Positions 1 through 12,599 of a stretch of DNA of 64,000 nt are shown piece after piece. A program made the position numbers and the translations under genes. Positions within the stretch are counted from its first letter, which is position 1. The number at the start of each line of letters is the position of its first letter. The notes beneath the pieces are model-generated. The model worked only from the letters and a program-made list of their open reading frames with translations. It was not told the origin of the DNA and did not search any database. This DNA comes from Psococerastis gibbosa (Eukaryota > Arthropoda > Insecta > Psocodea > Psocidae), in the NCBI GenBank assembly GCA_963971405.1, contig OZ020486.1:3348001-3412000 (forward strand), given 5' to 3'.

Positions 1-33
1 CACCCCCGAAAAAACTTCTGTCTACGGGCTTGG
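1..33 (+). repeat. Right end of a hAT-like repeat (family A) cut by the window edge
   Basis: The segment carries CACCCCCGAAAAA followed by a CTACGGGCTTGG terminus. The same terminus closes the copy ending at 5054. It is the right terminal inverted repeat of family A (left end CAAGGCCGTAGCCA). The rest of the element lies outside the window. Confidence 0.6.
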
Positions 34-600
34 GTTTTTCAATGGCTTGTCCGGCTGAAAATTTGTGGACGAACCGGACATTGCAAAAAACGAATAAAAT
101 TTATAACACAAGTAATAAATAATTAATACAAAATTAAAAATGTTTTTTCCATTCGGCATTAACGTTGCAATTTTGATTTCAGTCACTTCATTAAAAAAAT
201 ACAGAAAATTCAAATTAAACTTCGTAAAATTGATAGTAATTATTATTGTACTTCCCTGAATCTGACAACACTGAAGAAGAGAGTTAAATTTTTTAGGGCG
301 TAGGTGTGCATGGAGTTGCAAAGTTTCCCAAAATTGAAACACTGTCCTTAATTAATATAGAATTTTATTGCCCTACAAATTTCAAGTTCATCAGAGTTCA
401 TTGATTTTATATTGCTTATTAGCGTATGAAACCCCTGACCAGATTTTACAATGATGTAACCTGGTTACTAAAAAGTCACTTTTTTCAAAGTTTAGGTTTT
501 TTTTTTTTATATAAGTTGGGGTACAGGTGTTACCTGTGTGCACTTAAGCCTATTGGCCTATTGTGCCCCCTACAACAAAGTATCTACATCACTTCTACAT
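34..600. other. AT-rich stretch, no gene recognised
   Basis: Short open frames on both strands have no recognisable domain, splice context or repeat relationship. I see nothing supportable here. Confidence 0.5.
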
Positions 601-609
601 CACTTTCTC

Positions 610-1167
610 GAGGCCTATCTCCCTCACGAGAGCCAGGATCTTGAGGGGATTCAGAAGTGGTAGGTCTTTTACATGTAACTGCAAGCTTTCCGAGCATGCT
701 GCTCTTCTTCGTGCGATTGCATCGCATCGCATCGCAGGTCCTCCGCACCTTCATTGCAGAATCTGCAAGACTATAGTTGTCTCCCTAAGAGACTCCAGAT
801 ATTTAACCCCAGGACCAAAGACGCCAAGGCCTGTTCTTGGTTTGGTACTTCCTAGCCTAGAGCCATCAGTATACCACTTGATTGTGTGACTATTGAGAAT
901 TCCTGCTGATTCGCAGCATTCTTTCATTGTCCCTAATATAGTTTCGAATTCCCTCCTAAAACAGTATTTTGGATGGATTCTATCGCTTGGCATATCCAGG
1001 CAGTGGTCAGACGTAGTCAGAGAGGCTGAGTCTCTCTTAATTGCCCTTCCACTCCTAGTAATGCCATTTCTGCAGAAGTTTCCACTGCAACATGGAGGGG
1101 TGGGAAGTCCAGTACTATCTCCATTGCTGCAGTGGGACAGGATTACATAGCCCCTGTAAAGCATCAT
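610..1167 (-). pseudogene. LINE retrotransposon fragment, connecting region and RNase H start
   Basis: On the minus strand a 138-codon frame (1167 to 751) contains the peptide IKWYTDGSRLGS followed by GLGVFGPGVKY. This is the first catalytic block (YTDGS) of the RNase H domain carried by many non-LTR retrotransposons of the R1/Jockey/I type. Upstream residues match the poorly conserved region between reverse transcriptase and RNase H, but they are spread over more than one frame. The frame stops soon after the first RNase H block, and the remaining DNA to about 610 has a short GCGAT repeat, so the copy is frameshifted and dead. No target duplication was found. The family is confident; the clade is not. 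Confidence 0.7.
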
Positions 1168-1482
1168 GTTAGAGAATACGGGCTTCTGAATGTAGCCATA
1201 ATTTGGATTATTCAGAGAAAAATTCTCATGTGGTTTGATTTTGCCATGTCCATGAAGCCATGACCAATGATATGGTTACAGCAGGAAAAGACAGGCAGAA
1301 AGTTTAGGTTACTATTTCAACTATTTAGGATCAATTTTACGATGGAGGCCCTGCATTACGCATGGTACACACTAACATACGGTATGTGAATAAAGAAACA
1401 TAAAAAAGGAACCAGCTGGAGCATTTGAATTTCCCCATGTTCCCCGAAATAAGTTGCCTTTGCCACCAAAAGATTGACTACA

Positions 1483-2100
1483 CCAAGGCCGTAGGCAAGG
1501 GGGCTTATTGGGCTGCAGGCTGTAACTCCCCTTTTCCGAAATTAAGTGAAATCTAGTGCAGTGACATGAATATGCCTTCCTCTGTAAATTATAAGCTTTA
1601 CTACTGTTAAAATAGTAAAATCTCAATATTTTTCCTACCTATTTTTCAAAAATTAATATTTCCCCCTGGGTAGACCCCCGGGCAGCAAACAGGGGGGTTT
1701 GCATCAATATGAATAACCATTCCTTCGTAAGCTTTTTAAAATCTATACTCTACTTACTGTTAAAATGCGTAAACCCCCACTATTTTGCACTAGCTTATAG
1801 TTTCCAATTTTTCCCCCGGGGGTTATATTCAATAGTATTTCTATACAATCTAAACCGCTGTAAAAATTAATTACACTACGTTTTACTGATTTAGTCCGCA
1901 TAGCCGCAAAATATTATCTGCCTGTGTTTGCACCAAAGCTATAAGTCCGCCAATAAATTGTCGTTTGATATGCCTTTCCTATTATACAATACATTCGAGT
2001 AACACCATAACTTTATATAGAGAATACACACAGGATACAATTGAGCTCCCAAAAGACCATTTTACACTAGATAGGATTGTAGTCACCACAGCCCCCCCCT
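1483..2100 (+). repeat. Family A hAT-like repeat, right end lost
   Basis: It begins CAAGGCCGTAGGCAAG, close to the family A left terminus, and continues through the GC-run section and several monomers (TTACTGTTAAAATGCGTAAA followed by CCCC) to a region matching 4850-5030. The right terminal repeat is missing: after the C-run at about 2090 the sequence becomes unrelated. It is non-coding. Confidence 0.6.
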
Positions 2101-2639
2101 CACTTTCTTGTTGTGTTTTTTTTTGGCAAATCCGACCCTGTCGATTCCTAATCTGTCCATCCCCAGGTCAGATTTTAAGTTTGAAAGACAATTGTAGCCC
2201 TCGATTGCGCAATTAGAATGGTATTGATGCTGACGCTGTCTTGTTTGTTAAGGAGGGGTCAATTTAGTTTGATAGACAAAAGTCCCATAAATCCTTTTTC
2301 GGGGGGGGGGGGCGCATGAAGTCTTCTCAAACTCAAAGGTACAGTATAAAAGTAAAAGTAATGCTAGTGGCACGGACAAATAATTTTACTAGGCCTACTG
2401 TAAATTGTGTGGTGATCCCAATGCGTTTTTTGGCTTTGGTTTCAGTATAATTTGTAATGCCTTTTGATAAATACACGCATTATTATTATTATTATTATTA
2501 GTTATTCAAGACGAGGTCATTAAATTAGGCCATTAAATTAGGCCTATATCATAAAAATATCTACTAAAATTGTCCCATTAATTCTAAATAACTAAGTGTG
2601 TATTTCTGTTAAATTATAAAATTATACTATCAAGTAATC

Positions 2640-2940
2640 AATACGTACCGGTTATTTTGGGGGGTTTCGCTCTCAAAAAAACTAAAAGAAAACGGCTAAA
2701 AAATTGTTTTCTCGAAAACGGCTCCAACGATTTTCTTTAAATTCACATAATTATATTGTAGTTTTCATTTATGTTAACAAAAGGCAATAGGCAGTAGGCC
2801 TGGGGGGGGGCTCTCCCTCGCGTGAAACATTTTGAAAATAGAGCTAAATTATTGGGGTCTTACACATATTGAGAGTAATACGTTTTATACTTTACGGGCA
2901 GTGAATATATTGGCGAATAGGGGGAAGAGGGGGGCAGAGG

Positions 2941-2974
<34 letters not shown>

Positions 2975-3260
2975 AGGGCTGTAATAGTGGGGTTTCACGC
3001 GATTTGAGTGACTGTACTATAGTGACTAGGATCGCATTGGCGTTCCTCCCTGAAATGCAATCGTGGTTACGGGCTGCGTCTCATCGAACAATTCAGTGTG
3101 CTTTAGGATCAGGTATTTCGAGGCAACTGAGATTTAACCCTGGGAAAATTATTTACTATATAGACATAGTAAATAATATTATTTATCTCGGTACCTATAC
3201 TAATTTAATAAATAGGAAGGCATGTTTGATTAAAATCCGATCGGTTCTTGTATGATGGCG
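2640..3260. repeat. Mosaic of family B and monomer fragments plus a long T run
   Basis: 2645-2800 matches the interior of the (GTCT)n-ended family B (compare 36650-36780: GAAAACGGCTCCAACGAT). 2810-2990 matches the family A monomer in reverse sense. Positions 2945-2970 are an uninterrupted T run. 3120-3250 again matches family B (compare 37130-37215). There is no coding content. Confidence 0.5.
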
Positions 3261-3465
3261 CTTTTGTTTAATTTTGCGGTGGTTTAGGATAGGATACTCC
3301 CAAAAAATGTTTTTTGCCACTGGATGTATGCACCATAATAGAGGTATTTATTTGCAGTTTTTGCATTCTAGACCCTGTTATAGGCTATGTTAGGTCGAGA
3401 ATGGGATTTTCGATTCACAAAAATTTAAAGCGTTTGATAGTTCTGAACTTCGAATGATGTCGGAT

Positions 3466-3640
3466 CTCAAGGGCGTAGCCGAGATTTATTTCCGTGAGAG
3501 GGGGGCCTGTGGCGACTGTGATCCTATCTAATGCAAACTGTTTTCTTGAGAACTCAATTGTATAGCTACTGTATCCTTTAAAGGTTATGATGTTACTCGT
3601 ATATAGCGTAGGCATAACAAACGTCAATCCCACCATGGCT
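3466..3640 (-). repeat. Family A right-end fragment, inverted
   Basis: Starts CAAGGGCGTAGCCGAG and continues into a reverse complement of the last 170 bp of family A (compare 4940-5054). It is truncated before an A run at about 3661-3685. Confidence 0.55.
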
Positions 3641-4047
3641 GTATGTGAACCCACAATGCCAAAAAAAAAAAAAAAAAAAAAAAAATTCAATTTATTGGCG
3701 GATTCAGCTTTGGTGCGGAAGGGTGGCACAAGGCCGGATTTAGGCCCTAGCCTAGGGGCCTCCGAAGCCTTCCTCTGTGAATTATAAACTTTACTGCTGT
3801 TCAAATTTTTATCAAAACGTTTCCTCAGGTGGAGACCCCCCCCCCCCCTGTTCGCCGTAATATGAATAGAAATTTCTTTGTACGTTTTGTTAAATCTATA
3901 CGTTACTGCTTTTAAAATGCGTTAACCCCCACTGTTTCGCTCTTATATTTACAAAATCCCCCCCCTGCCCGGGGGAGAACCCCGGGCGTCTCCCCCGGGC
4001 CCTCCTCTTTCAGTTAAATGCAATATTATTTCTGTACTATCTATATA

Positions 4048-4232
4048 GGTTGTTGGTTCGAGTCCTACACTTCCTACGTTTTCTGGCCATGCTTCGGAGG
4101 GCATGTAAAGCAGGTAGTCCCGGGCCTTCCTAGTTGAGTGTAAGAGAGGGCTTTATAGCCCTAACTCCGCCAGGTTGGCTTAGTAATAGAACAAAAAGAG
4201 TCCTTATTTATTTTATTTATATACCGTCATAC
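4048..4232 (+). mobile_element. 5'-truncated tRNA-derived SINE
   Basis: It contains the B box GGTTCGAGTCC and then the same body as the SINE at 46436-46650 (TGCTTCGGAGGGCATGTAAA, TTGAGTGTAAG, AGGTTGGCTTAGTAAT) and ends in an ATTT-rich tail. The A-box half is missing. It interrupts a family A repeat. Confidence 0.65.
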
Positions 4233-4346
4233 TGAAATCGTTGATATTTGGTCCGCATTTCGGCAAAATATTATCTGCCTGTGCCCGCGCGAATGCTATA
4301 AATCCGCCAATAATTTGACGTTTGATGTGCCTATTCTATCATGTAT

Positions 4347-5054
4347 CAAGGCCGTAGCCAAGCCCCAAGGGGGGGGGGGGCTTATTGGAGTGCAGCCCCC
4401 CCCCCCCCCCCGAAATGAAAAGTTGGGGGAATTAAATAAATTTAGTTCGGTAGCATGAGTGCGTCTTCCTCAGTAAGTTATAAACTTTACTGCTGTTAAA
4501 ATCATACAACACCACTATTTCGGACCTATTTTTTCAAAACGTTTCCCCGGGGAGACCCTGTTTGGAGCAATATGAATATGCATTCCTTTCCAAGCTTTCC
4601 TGCTGTAAAACCCCATTGTGTTGCACCTACATTTTCACATTTTTCCCACGGGGTTAATTTTTATTAATATGCATTCTTATGTAAGCTTTGTAAAATCCAT
4701 ACTTTACTACTGTTAAAATGCGTAAAACCCCATTATTTTGCACTTATATTTTCAAATGTTTCCCCCGGACCCCCTCTTTGGGTTAAATGCAATATTATTT
4801 CTAAACTATCTAAACCGTCGTAATGATAACATTACGGTTTATTCCGCATATCCGCAAAATGTTATTATATATAGCTTGTATTCGCACCGAGGCTAAAACC
4901 TCCAATAAATTGCCTATGCTATCATATACTGGATAAGAGTAACACCATAACCAATACACTAGACACAATTGAATTCTCAAGAAATAAATTTACACTAGGT
5001 AGAATCACAGTCGCCACAGCCACCCCCGAAAAAAAAGTCCTGGCTACGGGCTTG
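4347..5054 (+). mobile_element. Family A hAT-like non-autonomous element, full length, nested
   Basis: The ends are CAAGGCCGTAGCCA at the left and TGGCTACGGGCTTG at the right, imperfect inverted repeats. The flanks ATCATGTA (left, one base off the end) and GTCACGTA (right) match at 6 of 8 positions, a decayed 8-bp target duplication of the hAT type. The interior holds long G and C runs close to the ends and several diverged monomers of 110-135 bp. No transposase frame is present. Confidence 0.6.
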
Positions 5055-5289
5055 GTCACGTACCTATATACGAGCTAGTTGCACCATAACTCGTAAAGAA
5101 GACACAGCATACAATTGAGTGATCAAGAAAACAATTTACTCCAAATATAGTATTATACCGTCGCCAAAATGGCAAAAATTCCTAGTTACGGCCTTGGCTC
5201 GACCTGATCATCCTGGCAAGAGGCATTAAAAGAAGGAGAATATATTCGAGGGCGCAAATTCTTCAACTTGCCACCAGCGCTAAAGCACC

Positions 5290-6113
5290 TCGGCCCGGCA
5301 CTGCCCCTAGGCACAGTTCTCTGTGGGGGCCCTCCCAAAAGAAGCAGCTCCATTGGCTTTCCTTCACTGTTGCACTGCAGATGTAGAGTACAGTAGGTAT
5401 TAGGAAAAGAGGGAACAATAAAAATAAGAGCATAATACATGTCCTTACATTTCATTTTTGTAACGGTAACTTGTCACTGTCACGACACTAAATTTCCCAC
5501 CATAATAAAAATTGAAAATTATTTTTGTCATAAGAAATTTACTTATTTCTTACTTTTTAAATTCGCTTTTTTTTAATTTTGTGGGCCCCCTTCGTGTGGG
5601 GGTCCCTAGGCAGCTGCCTACTCTGCCTATTCCTAAATCCGGGCCTGCACAGGCAGATAATAATTTGAGACTGTGCAGACTAAATCGTAATGTTATCATT
5701 ACAACGGATTTGATTGTATAGAAATAACGTTGGATTCAACCAAACAGGGGGGCTCCCCCGGGGGAATTATTTGAAAGTACGTATAAGTGCAACATAGTGG
5801 GGTTTTCAATAACAGTAAAGTATAGCTCTAGATTTTACAAAGCTCAAAGCTAAAAAAGGAATGCTTATATACATATAAATATTGCTGTAAATGGGGGGGA
5901 GGTGTCTCCTACGGTGGAAATTTTTATGAAAAATACGTATGTCCGAAATATTGGGGTTTTACGATTTTAACAAGTAAATTTTACAATGTTAGGAAGACAT
6001 ATGTAGGTATTCATGTGACCGTACTAGATTTGTTAAATTCTCAACTTTTCATTTCGGGGGGGGGGGGGGGCGGGGGGCTGCAGCCCAATCAGCCCCCCAC
6101 CTCGCCTACGGTC
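5290..6113 (-). repeat. GC-rich MITE fragment followed by an inverted family A fragment
   Basis: 5290-5650 has CCTAGGCAC and GTGGGGGTCCCTAGG on either side of an AT-rich core and ends CCTAAATCCGGGCCTG, a hAT-like terminus also seen inverted at 3731. 5650-6113 is family A in reverse, ending CGCCTACGGTCTT after a long G run at 6056-6071. Confidence 0.45.
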
Positions 6114-6119
6114 TTTTAG

Positions 6120-7490
6120 GGCCTATTGTATTTATTATGCGGCGAAAAAGTTAGCTTGTTTAATTTACATCTTTCGATTTAATAGCAGTTCGGTTATTAC
6201 GTGGAGTTTAAATAAATAAAATAAATAAATAAAGGTTACCTCTTCAACCAAAGCTAATTAAATGTCAGTGTTGTATACACCATATAATACTGCAATATAA
6301 TATGTAATTGCATGTTCCTTTGAGAAATGTTATGAAGAAGTTATGAACCACGTTTTACAAATTCATTTCGGTTCAAAATCCAAAAGAACTCGTATAAGAT
6401 GAGGATTGAGGTTGAAACTAGAAACTGAATGTTGGTATTTCAGGGTTCAGGTAGTTGGTATTTGTTAGGTATACATGAAGCGTAGCAACGGCGCAACGCA
6501 GGTCAAGACCATTCACCATTGTACTAATTGTTTACCGTTATCCAGCATGGCAACACTGCAGTACAAGACTACAAGATTGTACTCGTATATACCAATTACC
6601 AGGGGTGTTTGACAAAAAGGAGGGTGCTGGGTGGCGGGTGCATTGTGCATTCCTTTTTGAAAACATTGTATCCGGCGTCACCTGACACCCTAGATAAACA
6701 ACAACTTGGCCCTTGTTTCTACACTATTAGGGCTCTATATTAGACATAGACAGGTATTGTCATCCAACATGTAACCATTATACGTCTTGTGTATAAGCCA
6801 AGCATTGGGTGTTTACCTATTTATTTTTATAAATTTATCGTTGTTTATTTATTTTTATTTAAAAAAACGTGCTACCAAGTAGGGAAGTTTGTAATAAAAA
6901 ATTACTAAAACGTGTATTAGTTTTTGTTCTCAATATTTTTCAATCTTTTAGTTTACTTACAATACTTACCATATAGGAAATGTGGGATACAACATGGCGG
7001 ATGACAATACCCGGGTATATAGTGCCTTATACACTATATATCGTTGTACATGTACTGTCCCAGCCATTATCGAAAATCGAAATTAAATGTTTGTTGAAAT
7101 GGAGTGTAGAACCGAAAATAGATATTTCGCACACACCCCAGGCCCATAGACAAGATTAGTGTCCACTACCCACCTTCTTTTGAGCAAGGCCCGTTTTTAC
7201 AGATGAAGGAATCGTTGGCAAGGTAAACTAATAATTAAATGGCTGAGTCAGAGGAGGGACGAGACGAACGGGGGAGTCCGAGACGTCAAGTGCGTAGACA
7301 GTTCTCAGGCTAGGGGCAGGGACACCATTAAGGGTCGTTGGTTATCAGCTCAATAAGAGGGGGGTTTTGAGTGTAATTTATGATGAGGGTACCCCCCACC
7401 ATACAATTGTATGCATATTGTATAGGCGCGCCTACACAATTTGAAAAAAGAACATTCCAAGGAAAGTCTTATAGAAATGCCAAGCAGGGA
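6120..7490. other. No gene recognised
   Basis: AT-rich sequence with short AAAT-type simple repeats around 6210 and 6840. A 71-codon open frame at 6528-6743 has no recognisable domain or splice context. Confidence 0.4.
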
Positions 7491-7496
7491 GTCCAG

Positions 7497-7662
7497 CAGG
7501 CCCGTTCCCAAGGGTGAGCCAAAGGGGCCATGCCCCCCCCCCCCAAATTTGATAAAAAAATAATTAATAATGTAAGGGTTTTAGCTAAAACTACTAAAAT
7601 CACTACGGATAAAAAAAATGTACTTGCCCCCCCCCCCCAAATTAAATTCTGGGTACGGGCCT
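7497..7662 (+). mobile_element. hAT-type MITE with 8-bp target duplication GAGTCCAG
   Basis: The ends are CAGGCCCGTTCCCA at the left and CTGGGTACGGGCCT at the right. The octamer GAGTCCAG stands directly before (7489-7496) and after (7663-7670) the element. The 166-bp interior is AT-rich between two C runs at symmetric distances from the ends. It has no coding capacity and must have been moved in trans. Confidence 0.75.
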
Positions 7663-7689
7663 GAGTCCAGGATACGCCTCTCTGATTTT

Positions 7690-8490
7690 TTTATTTTTTT
7701 TGCTAAATATATGATTATGGAACAGTGGGGTTTTTCGGATGTTGACATCATTTTTTAAATAGACCTGAAATAGTGGGACCTAACACATTTTGAGAGTAGT
7801 TTAGATTTGAGTGACGAAGGGTTATGATAAAACGATGTTATGATCAGCGACTTCGGTGGCAAGGTGGTAGCATGCTTGTACTTGTGCGAGTCTCTACACA
7901 CCTTGCGGTCGGAGACGTTTCTTGACTCGACACAAGTACCTACCTATTAGGTGACTTAGTGAGGCTATTGAAGAGGTTAATCGAATACATTCATTAAATT
8001 GCTTAAGTACGCGATTTAACCTTTTTGTAAAAAATGTCAAATCATTAGAATAGTCCTGAAGCAGTGGGAGTTCGTTTGTACATTTCAAGTTTAGATTTGA
8101 CAGATGACTTATTAAAATATTCTAAATAGGGGATTTAAAACAATAGTGGGAATGTGCGCAATTTAGTAGGCCTATAGCAGCCAAATGTATATTTTACAAG
8201 AATTTTATTTTATTTTACCATTACCCAGAAGCACTAATTTTTCGATTGTATGAATTAGGCCTATTTGTAAATTTTATCTATGCCACATTTTCGGGGGAGG
8301 GGGTATAAACTCCCAGAACCCTCCTAAATCTACCAATACATTGAGAATTGATCCCCATCCCAGCTTTAGAAAAATACAAGTACCGGTATGAAACATTTTG
8401 ACTACGAAAATATTGGGCTCAAAGCATTTATAATAACAAGTATAGACCCTACTACAATAAAGGAACTTGGAAAGTTTTAATTTTAATCAG
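7690..8490. repeat. Scattered family A monomer fragments
   Basis: Segments around 7725-7810 and 8285-8440 repeat the monomer signature in reverse sense (AATAGTGGG..., ACACATTTTGAGAGTAG, CGGGGGAGGGGGT). They are too diverged to delimit. Nothing else is visible between them. Confidence 0.4.
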
Positions 8491-8579
8491 TCAATAGCAG
8501 TATATTAGGCCTACTGCAAAATCAAGGGAGATCTGGAGTATTGCTTCCTAAAAAAAGTTTGGAAACAGTAAACATGGGG

Positions 8580-9180
8580 TCGACTGACCGATTATTTCAT
8601 TCGTAATATACGCATGCCGCATGGTTGCCTACCAGAAGGGCAGTTCGAGTCCCTTTAGGGCAATTTTTTCATTCCGCACTTAGAACGAATTCGAGTGAAC
8701 CCGTACATGCTTTCTTATACATCAATTAGTATACTGTCGGTACCGTAAATGTAATGCATAATATGAGTAGTTCCATGGTAAATAATATAGCATTTGAGAT
8801 AAAGTTCGGTTGCCTCAATTCCCCATATCCCTAAATCACTGAATCAAGATATTATTGTAAATAGAGGAGCAATGTAATAATACGTAATGATAATACACAG
8901 TGACAGCAAGCCAGGGTAGGCTATGTCATATGAATTATCCATAATTTCATCAACAAATTATTTTTTAATGAAAACAAAATTTGGGCAAATTCATCAAAGA
9001 AACCCTATCTAGTGTTAACTCGTCAAATCTTTAGGGGGGGGGGGGGTCGTGTTGATTAATTGTAAATACCGTCTAATAAATTTGATTACCGGTACTGTAA
9101 TCATAATTATTATCAAACACATTATTGTACAAAAACTATTAAATAAAACTGCTCGGTATACCTAATTTATTTTTCTTTTC
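8580..9180. other. No gene recognised; possible decayed SINE head
   Basis: At about 8639-8650 the string CAGTTCGAGTCC resembles a pol III B box, but no convincing A box or SINE body accompanies it. A run of 12 G at about 9033 is the only other feature. Confidence 0.25.
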
Positions 9181-9187
9181 CTTGCAG

Positions 9188-9291
9188 GAATCACCGGAAG
9201 CGACCAGGACATGATTGTTTTCCTCAATGTTGAAGAAATTAATACTACCTATTCGGGCGATAGCTTACGAACATACGAACAAGTTATTTAG
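9188..9291 (+). other. Candidate terminal coding exon, unassigned gene
   Basis: A strong 3' splice site (pyrimidine tract from about 9165, then CTTGCAG at 9181-9187) is followed by 34 open codons ending in TAG. Only the frame that follows a phase-1 intron is open; the other two close within 16 codons. The residues, including DMIVFLNVEEINTTYSGDS, match no family I recognise. The phase equals that of the zinc-finger exons nearby but the sequence does not. No partner exon was found, so this may be chance. Confidence 0.25.
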
Positions 9292-9579
9292 GGAAATGAA
9301 GATATGAAAAATTTGGGGCCAGATTGGAATTCTAACAGCCAAGCCCCCACCTTGCCCGCGAGAGAGTGAATGGACAAAATATATACAGGTTAACATTAAC
9401 GGGTAAGTGATGAGCGTAACATTAACAAGTCCTCAGATGGGACCCAAATTATTTCAAAATAAAACGAGTGACATTAAGTTTCTTAAAGTTAATAAGGTGG
9501 CTATTGTGTATAACTGCATAAATTGCTTACACAATTATTTTGTTCAATATTCGATGTTAGCATTTTCATTGATATATGC

Positions 9580-10436
9580 CAGTAGTTCCCAAACTGTACA
9601 CCGCGGTGCCCTAACTATAAGGCACCGCGACAACTTGCTAGGGGCACCGCGGCGCCATGGGATAAATTTAATTCCAATGTTAGAATTTAGACTAGGTGAA
9701 ACATTAATAATCGATAATTTAAAAATATAAAAGTATTTTCTTTTTCTCTTAATCTTTGCCTCTAAAATCAAAGTGTTACTGCACTCAAAATGCGTAAAAC
9801 CCCAATATCACAGCCCTATTTTACAAAAATTTTCACCCGCGGGCGACCCCCAGACAGCCCCCCCCCCCCCCTCGTTCGCAATTATACTCTATTTGCCTGT
9901 AAAATGATGTTATTGCTGCTATCAAAATGCTTAAAATCAGACAAATTTATTTCAGGTCTGTTTTCTCCAAACTTCTCCCCCGTGGGAGACCCCCTTCATA
10001 TCTCCCGAACCCTCTGGCTCCTGCGCTAAGGACACTAAGAACATTAATTTAGAAGCTGCATACGTCCATGAGGCTCGTAAATCCCATTAAAATTTGATAA
10101 AATTAAATGTTTTTGTGACAATATAGTTCTGTGAGAATAGAAATAATTATACTCTCCAAATTGCAAATGCAGTTTAGTGTAAGAAAGGGCCATTGGCGCT
10201 ATCTACGCTGTTGAATAAAGACGATTTGTTGTTATTTTTATTATTATTTAAGCCCAAGTTCATGATATCGAGGTGTTACAAGTATTTAGGATAGGTTTAA
10301 AATGGTAGGGTCGGTAGGATTTGTTCGTATGTAGACCTACATGTACAATAAAGAATATATGCATTCGGGCCATGCTGGGCACCGCTTACTAAATTCCTGT
10401 AAAAAAGGGCACCGCCTTCAAAAAAGAGAACCACTG
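9580..10436 (+). mobile_element. hAT-type element interrupted by family A and SINE-tail debris
   Basis: The left end is CAGTAGTTCCCAAACTG and the right end, read in reverse complement, is CAGTGGTTCTC, the typical CAGTGGTTCYCAA class of hAT terminal repeats. Subterminal CACCGCGGTGCC and GGCACCGC motifs occur at both sides. The flanks ATATATGC and ATATACTG are a weak 8-bp duplication. 9774-10030 inside it is a family A monomer block, and 10165-10250 is a SINE tail. No transposase frame survives. Confidence 0.6.
10165..10250 (+). repeat. SINE 3' tail, copy 1
   Basis: TTTAGTGTAAGAAAGGGCC followed by ATTGGCGC, CTACGC and an ATT-rich tail. It is nearly the same as 42155-42235 and shares the GTGTAAG...GGGC core with the SINE at 46436. 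Confidence 0.5.
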
Positions 10437-12590
10437 ATATACTGTAGGCTAATAGCTTAGAAGCTTACACTGCAATACACATTCAAAATTCTTACTCTCA
10501 CCCTATTATCCCAATAAGGCTGCATTTATTGTCATTACGTTAAAAAGTATAGGCTAGTATGCCATATCCATAGATGCTGTCTTACATTTTTTTTCACGAC
10601 GAACAGTACCGTACTTCGAAAAGGGTGAAATTCTCTAAGCTAGTGTATTTTTGCTATGAGTGTAAAAAAAAGAGTGAAATTTGACCTTTCTAATTTTACT
10701 GCAACCTTATAAATAGGTCTACATCACAATGGCACCGCTAACAATTAAGGTGAACTTTTTGAAACTTTGCTATTAGGTAGGCTATACTGCTTACGGCCTT
10801 TGAAATAGGCTATACTGACATTAATAATGCTGGAATTGCAATTGTTTCAGATACTTGGATTGTCATTTTAGAGCTAGAATGGAGGACTTCCGGCGGCAAG
10901 GAAGACCACGGAACCTGTGGAGTGACGAAGTGGAATGTGACCGTCAAAAGATTTCAGTTGCGGCTATTTTTATTGTATTGCAGAAACCATCAGACCAAAG
11001 TTTTGAGTAAAATATTGGATAGGACTACTGAAATTGTAAAAAATATTATTGTTATTAGCCAATGCGGTATACCGAATGAACGAATGAAAACTAATGTATA
11101 ATTAAACTACAAATAAAATTTGCACGCCATGAACAATTACCCGAAGGGTGTATTAACTTTAAACAAGTTATATTATGAGACTTCTGAGCTGCTTAAGACT
11201 AGCCATTACCTCGTAGAATAAAATTAAGCAGGCATCCAATACCTTGCCCAGAAATTTGGAAAGGGGGGATCTGTCAATAGTACAATACTTATACGAAATG
11301 TTGTAAAATTATAGCCTATGTAGTCAAGTTCCAAGTATAAGTAACTGACACACATGTTAAACCTGATTGTGTTTTACTCATTTTGAAGCAGTAACGTGAG
11401 GTTTAATTTCTAACAAATGAAGATTTGTATAACTGCAAACACGAGGGCCCGATGCCCGATGGTGCCCCTGGAGAAATTGTTTGAACAAAGTGGCCTGAAA
11501 TATTTTTGTACGCTTTTTTTGAAAGAGGAATGGGGATGCACAGCCATCACCATTTCTTTGTGTAACCTGTTTACTCTAAGTTATTTTGAACAAACTGTTA
11601 TCCGTAGCGCATTGGGCCCGTCTAAAACAGTTCACCTATATCTTCCTGCTAGGTACTTTTTTTTCTATGTTAATAAGTTGAGAAGTGGGTTAAATTATAC
11701 ATCATGCATTAAAATCAAATAATTGTAAGAGTGGGCGGAAAGGACAAAAATGCGCTCATAATGAAATTAAAAATAATGTTATTTCTTTCTAAAATGGCAT
11801 AGCCTACTTTGTGTACTAGGTAAACGCAAGAACGTAAGTGCTAAGCTGGAAGACCCTGATCTATTTTCCATTTTATATTTTGGCATCTTTTAATTCCGAT
11901 GAGGTATACACATCTTTCCAAAGCGCAATAGTAGGCCATAAATAAAATTATTTCCTGACACATTCAACAATTTGTGTTTGCCCTAACATGAGTATCAGAT
12001 TGTTAATGTTGAAAGAATACATTATGAATCAAAAACAACGCATAGACACCTTTTGTTTAAGACCGGGAAAACATTCAGGCGTTTAAATTAAGAGTCATTA
12101 AGCTAAACCGCTGATTATTATTGAAGCAATCATAATTTAAAACCAACTCCTGACAAAACTTTTATAAATAAATCAGATATTTTCATTTCGAATAGAATGA
12201 CCGATACATGGGGCTTCTTTCTCATTTAGCGTGGTTATAGTTGAGTTAGCGCATTCTCTACTTCGACATTGCATTAAAAAAGCATAGGTAATATCGAAAG
12301 TTAGGGTGTTCACTGTTCAGTCCATATCTCGCAGCAGGAAATTGTACAAAAATTCAGTCAACGTACCCTAACTCCATTTTCTTATAAAAAAAAAACAGTA
12401 CATTCATGATTAAAAAACTATTTCCACCAACCAAAAGTCCTCTCAAGTGTCAAATCCATGATTCATATTAACAAAAACGTTTTTTTCGTTTTTATGGTTA
12501 GTGTTAGGTTAAGTTTAGCACGGCAGAATAGGCCTAGGTAAATCTTTTTTGCTGCAGTAATTTTTTTTTATAATGAGCTGTTTAGCCAAC
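10437..12590. other. No gene recognised
   Basis: AT-rich, with a few short open frames (for example 10878 and 11417-11722) that lack domains or splice sites. I see no repeat family shared with the rest of the window. Confidence 0.4.
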
Positions 12591-12599
12591 AGTATAATC

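Larger units (their letters stand above)
3735..5195 (+). repeat. Composite family A copy carrying a nested SINE and a nested second copy
   Basis: The outer sequence runs through family A monomers, is interrupted at about 4048-4232 by a SINE and at 4347-5054 by another complete family A copy, then resumes (CACGTACCTATATACGAG) and ends at the terminus CTAGTTACGGCCTTGG near 5194. Continuity across both insertions is supported by other copies, for example 1840-2090 and 4800-5030. It has no coding capacity. Confidence 0.55.

Noticed and set aside
3587..3787. A poly-lysine ORF
   Set aside because: It is the translation of an A run between repeat fragments.
10878..11010. ATG ORF of about 42 codons starting MEDFRRQGRPR
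   Set aside because: Vaguely LINE-like wording but too short and without supporting neighbours.
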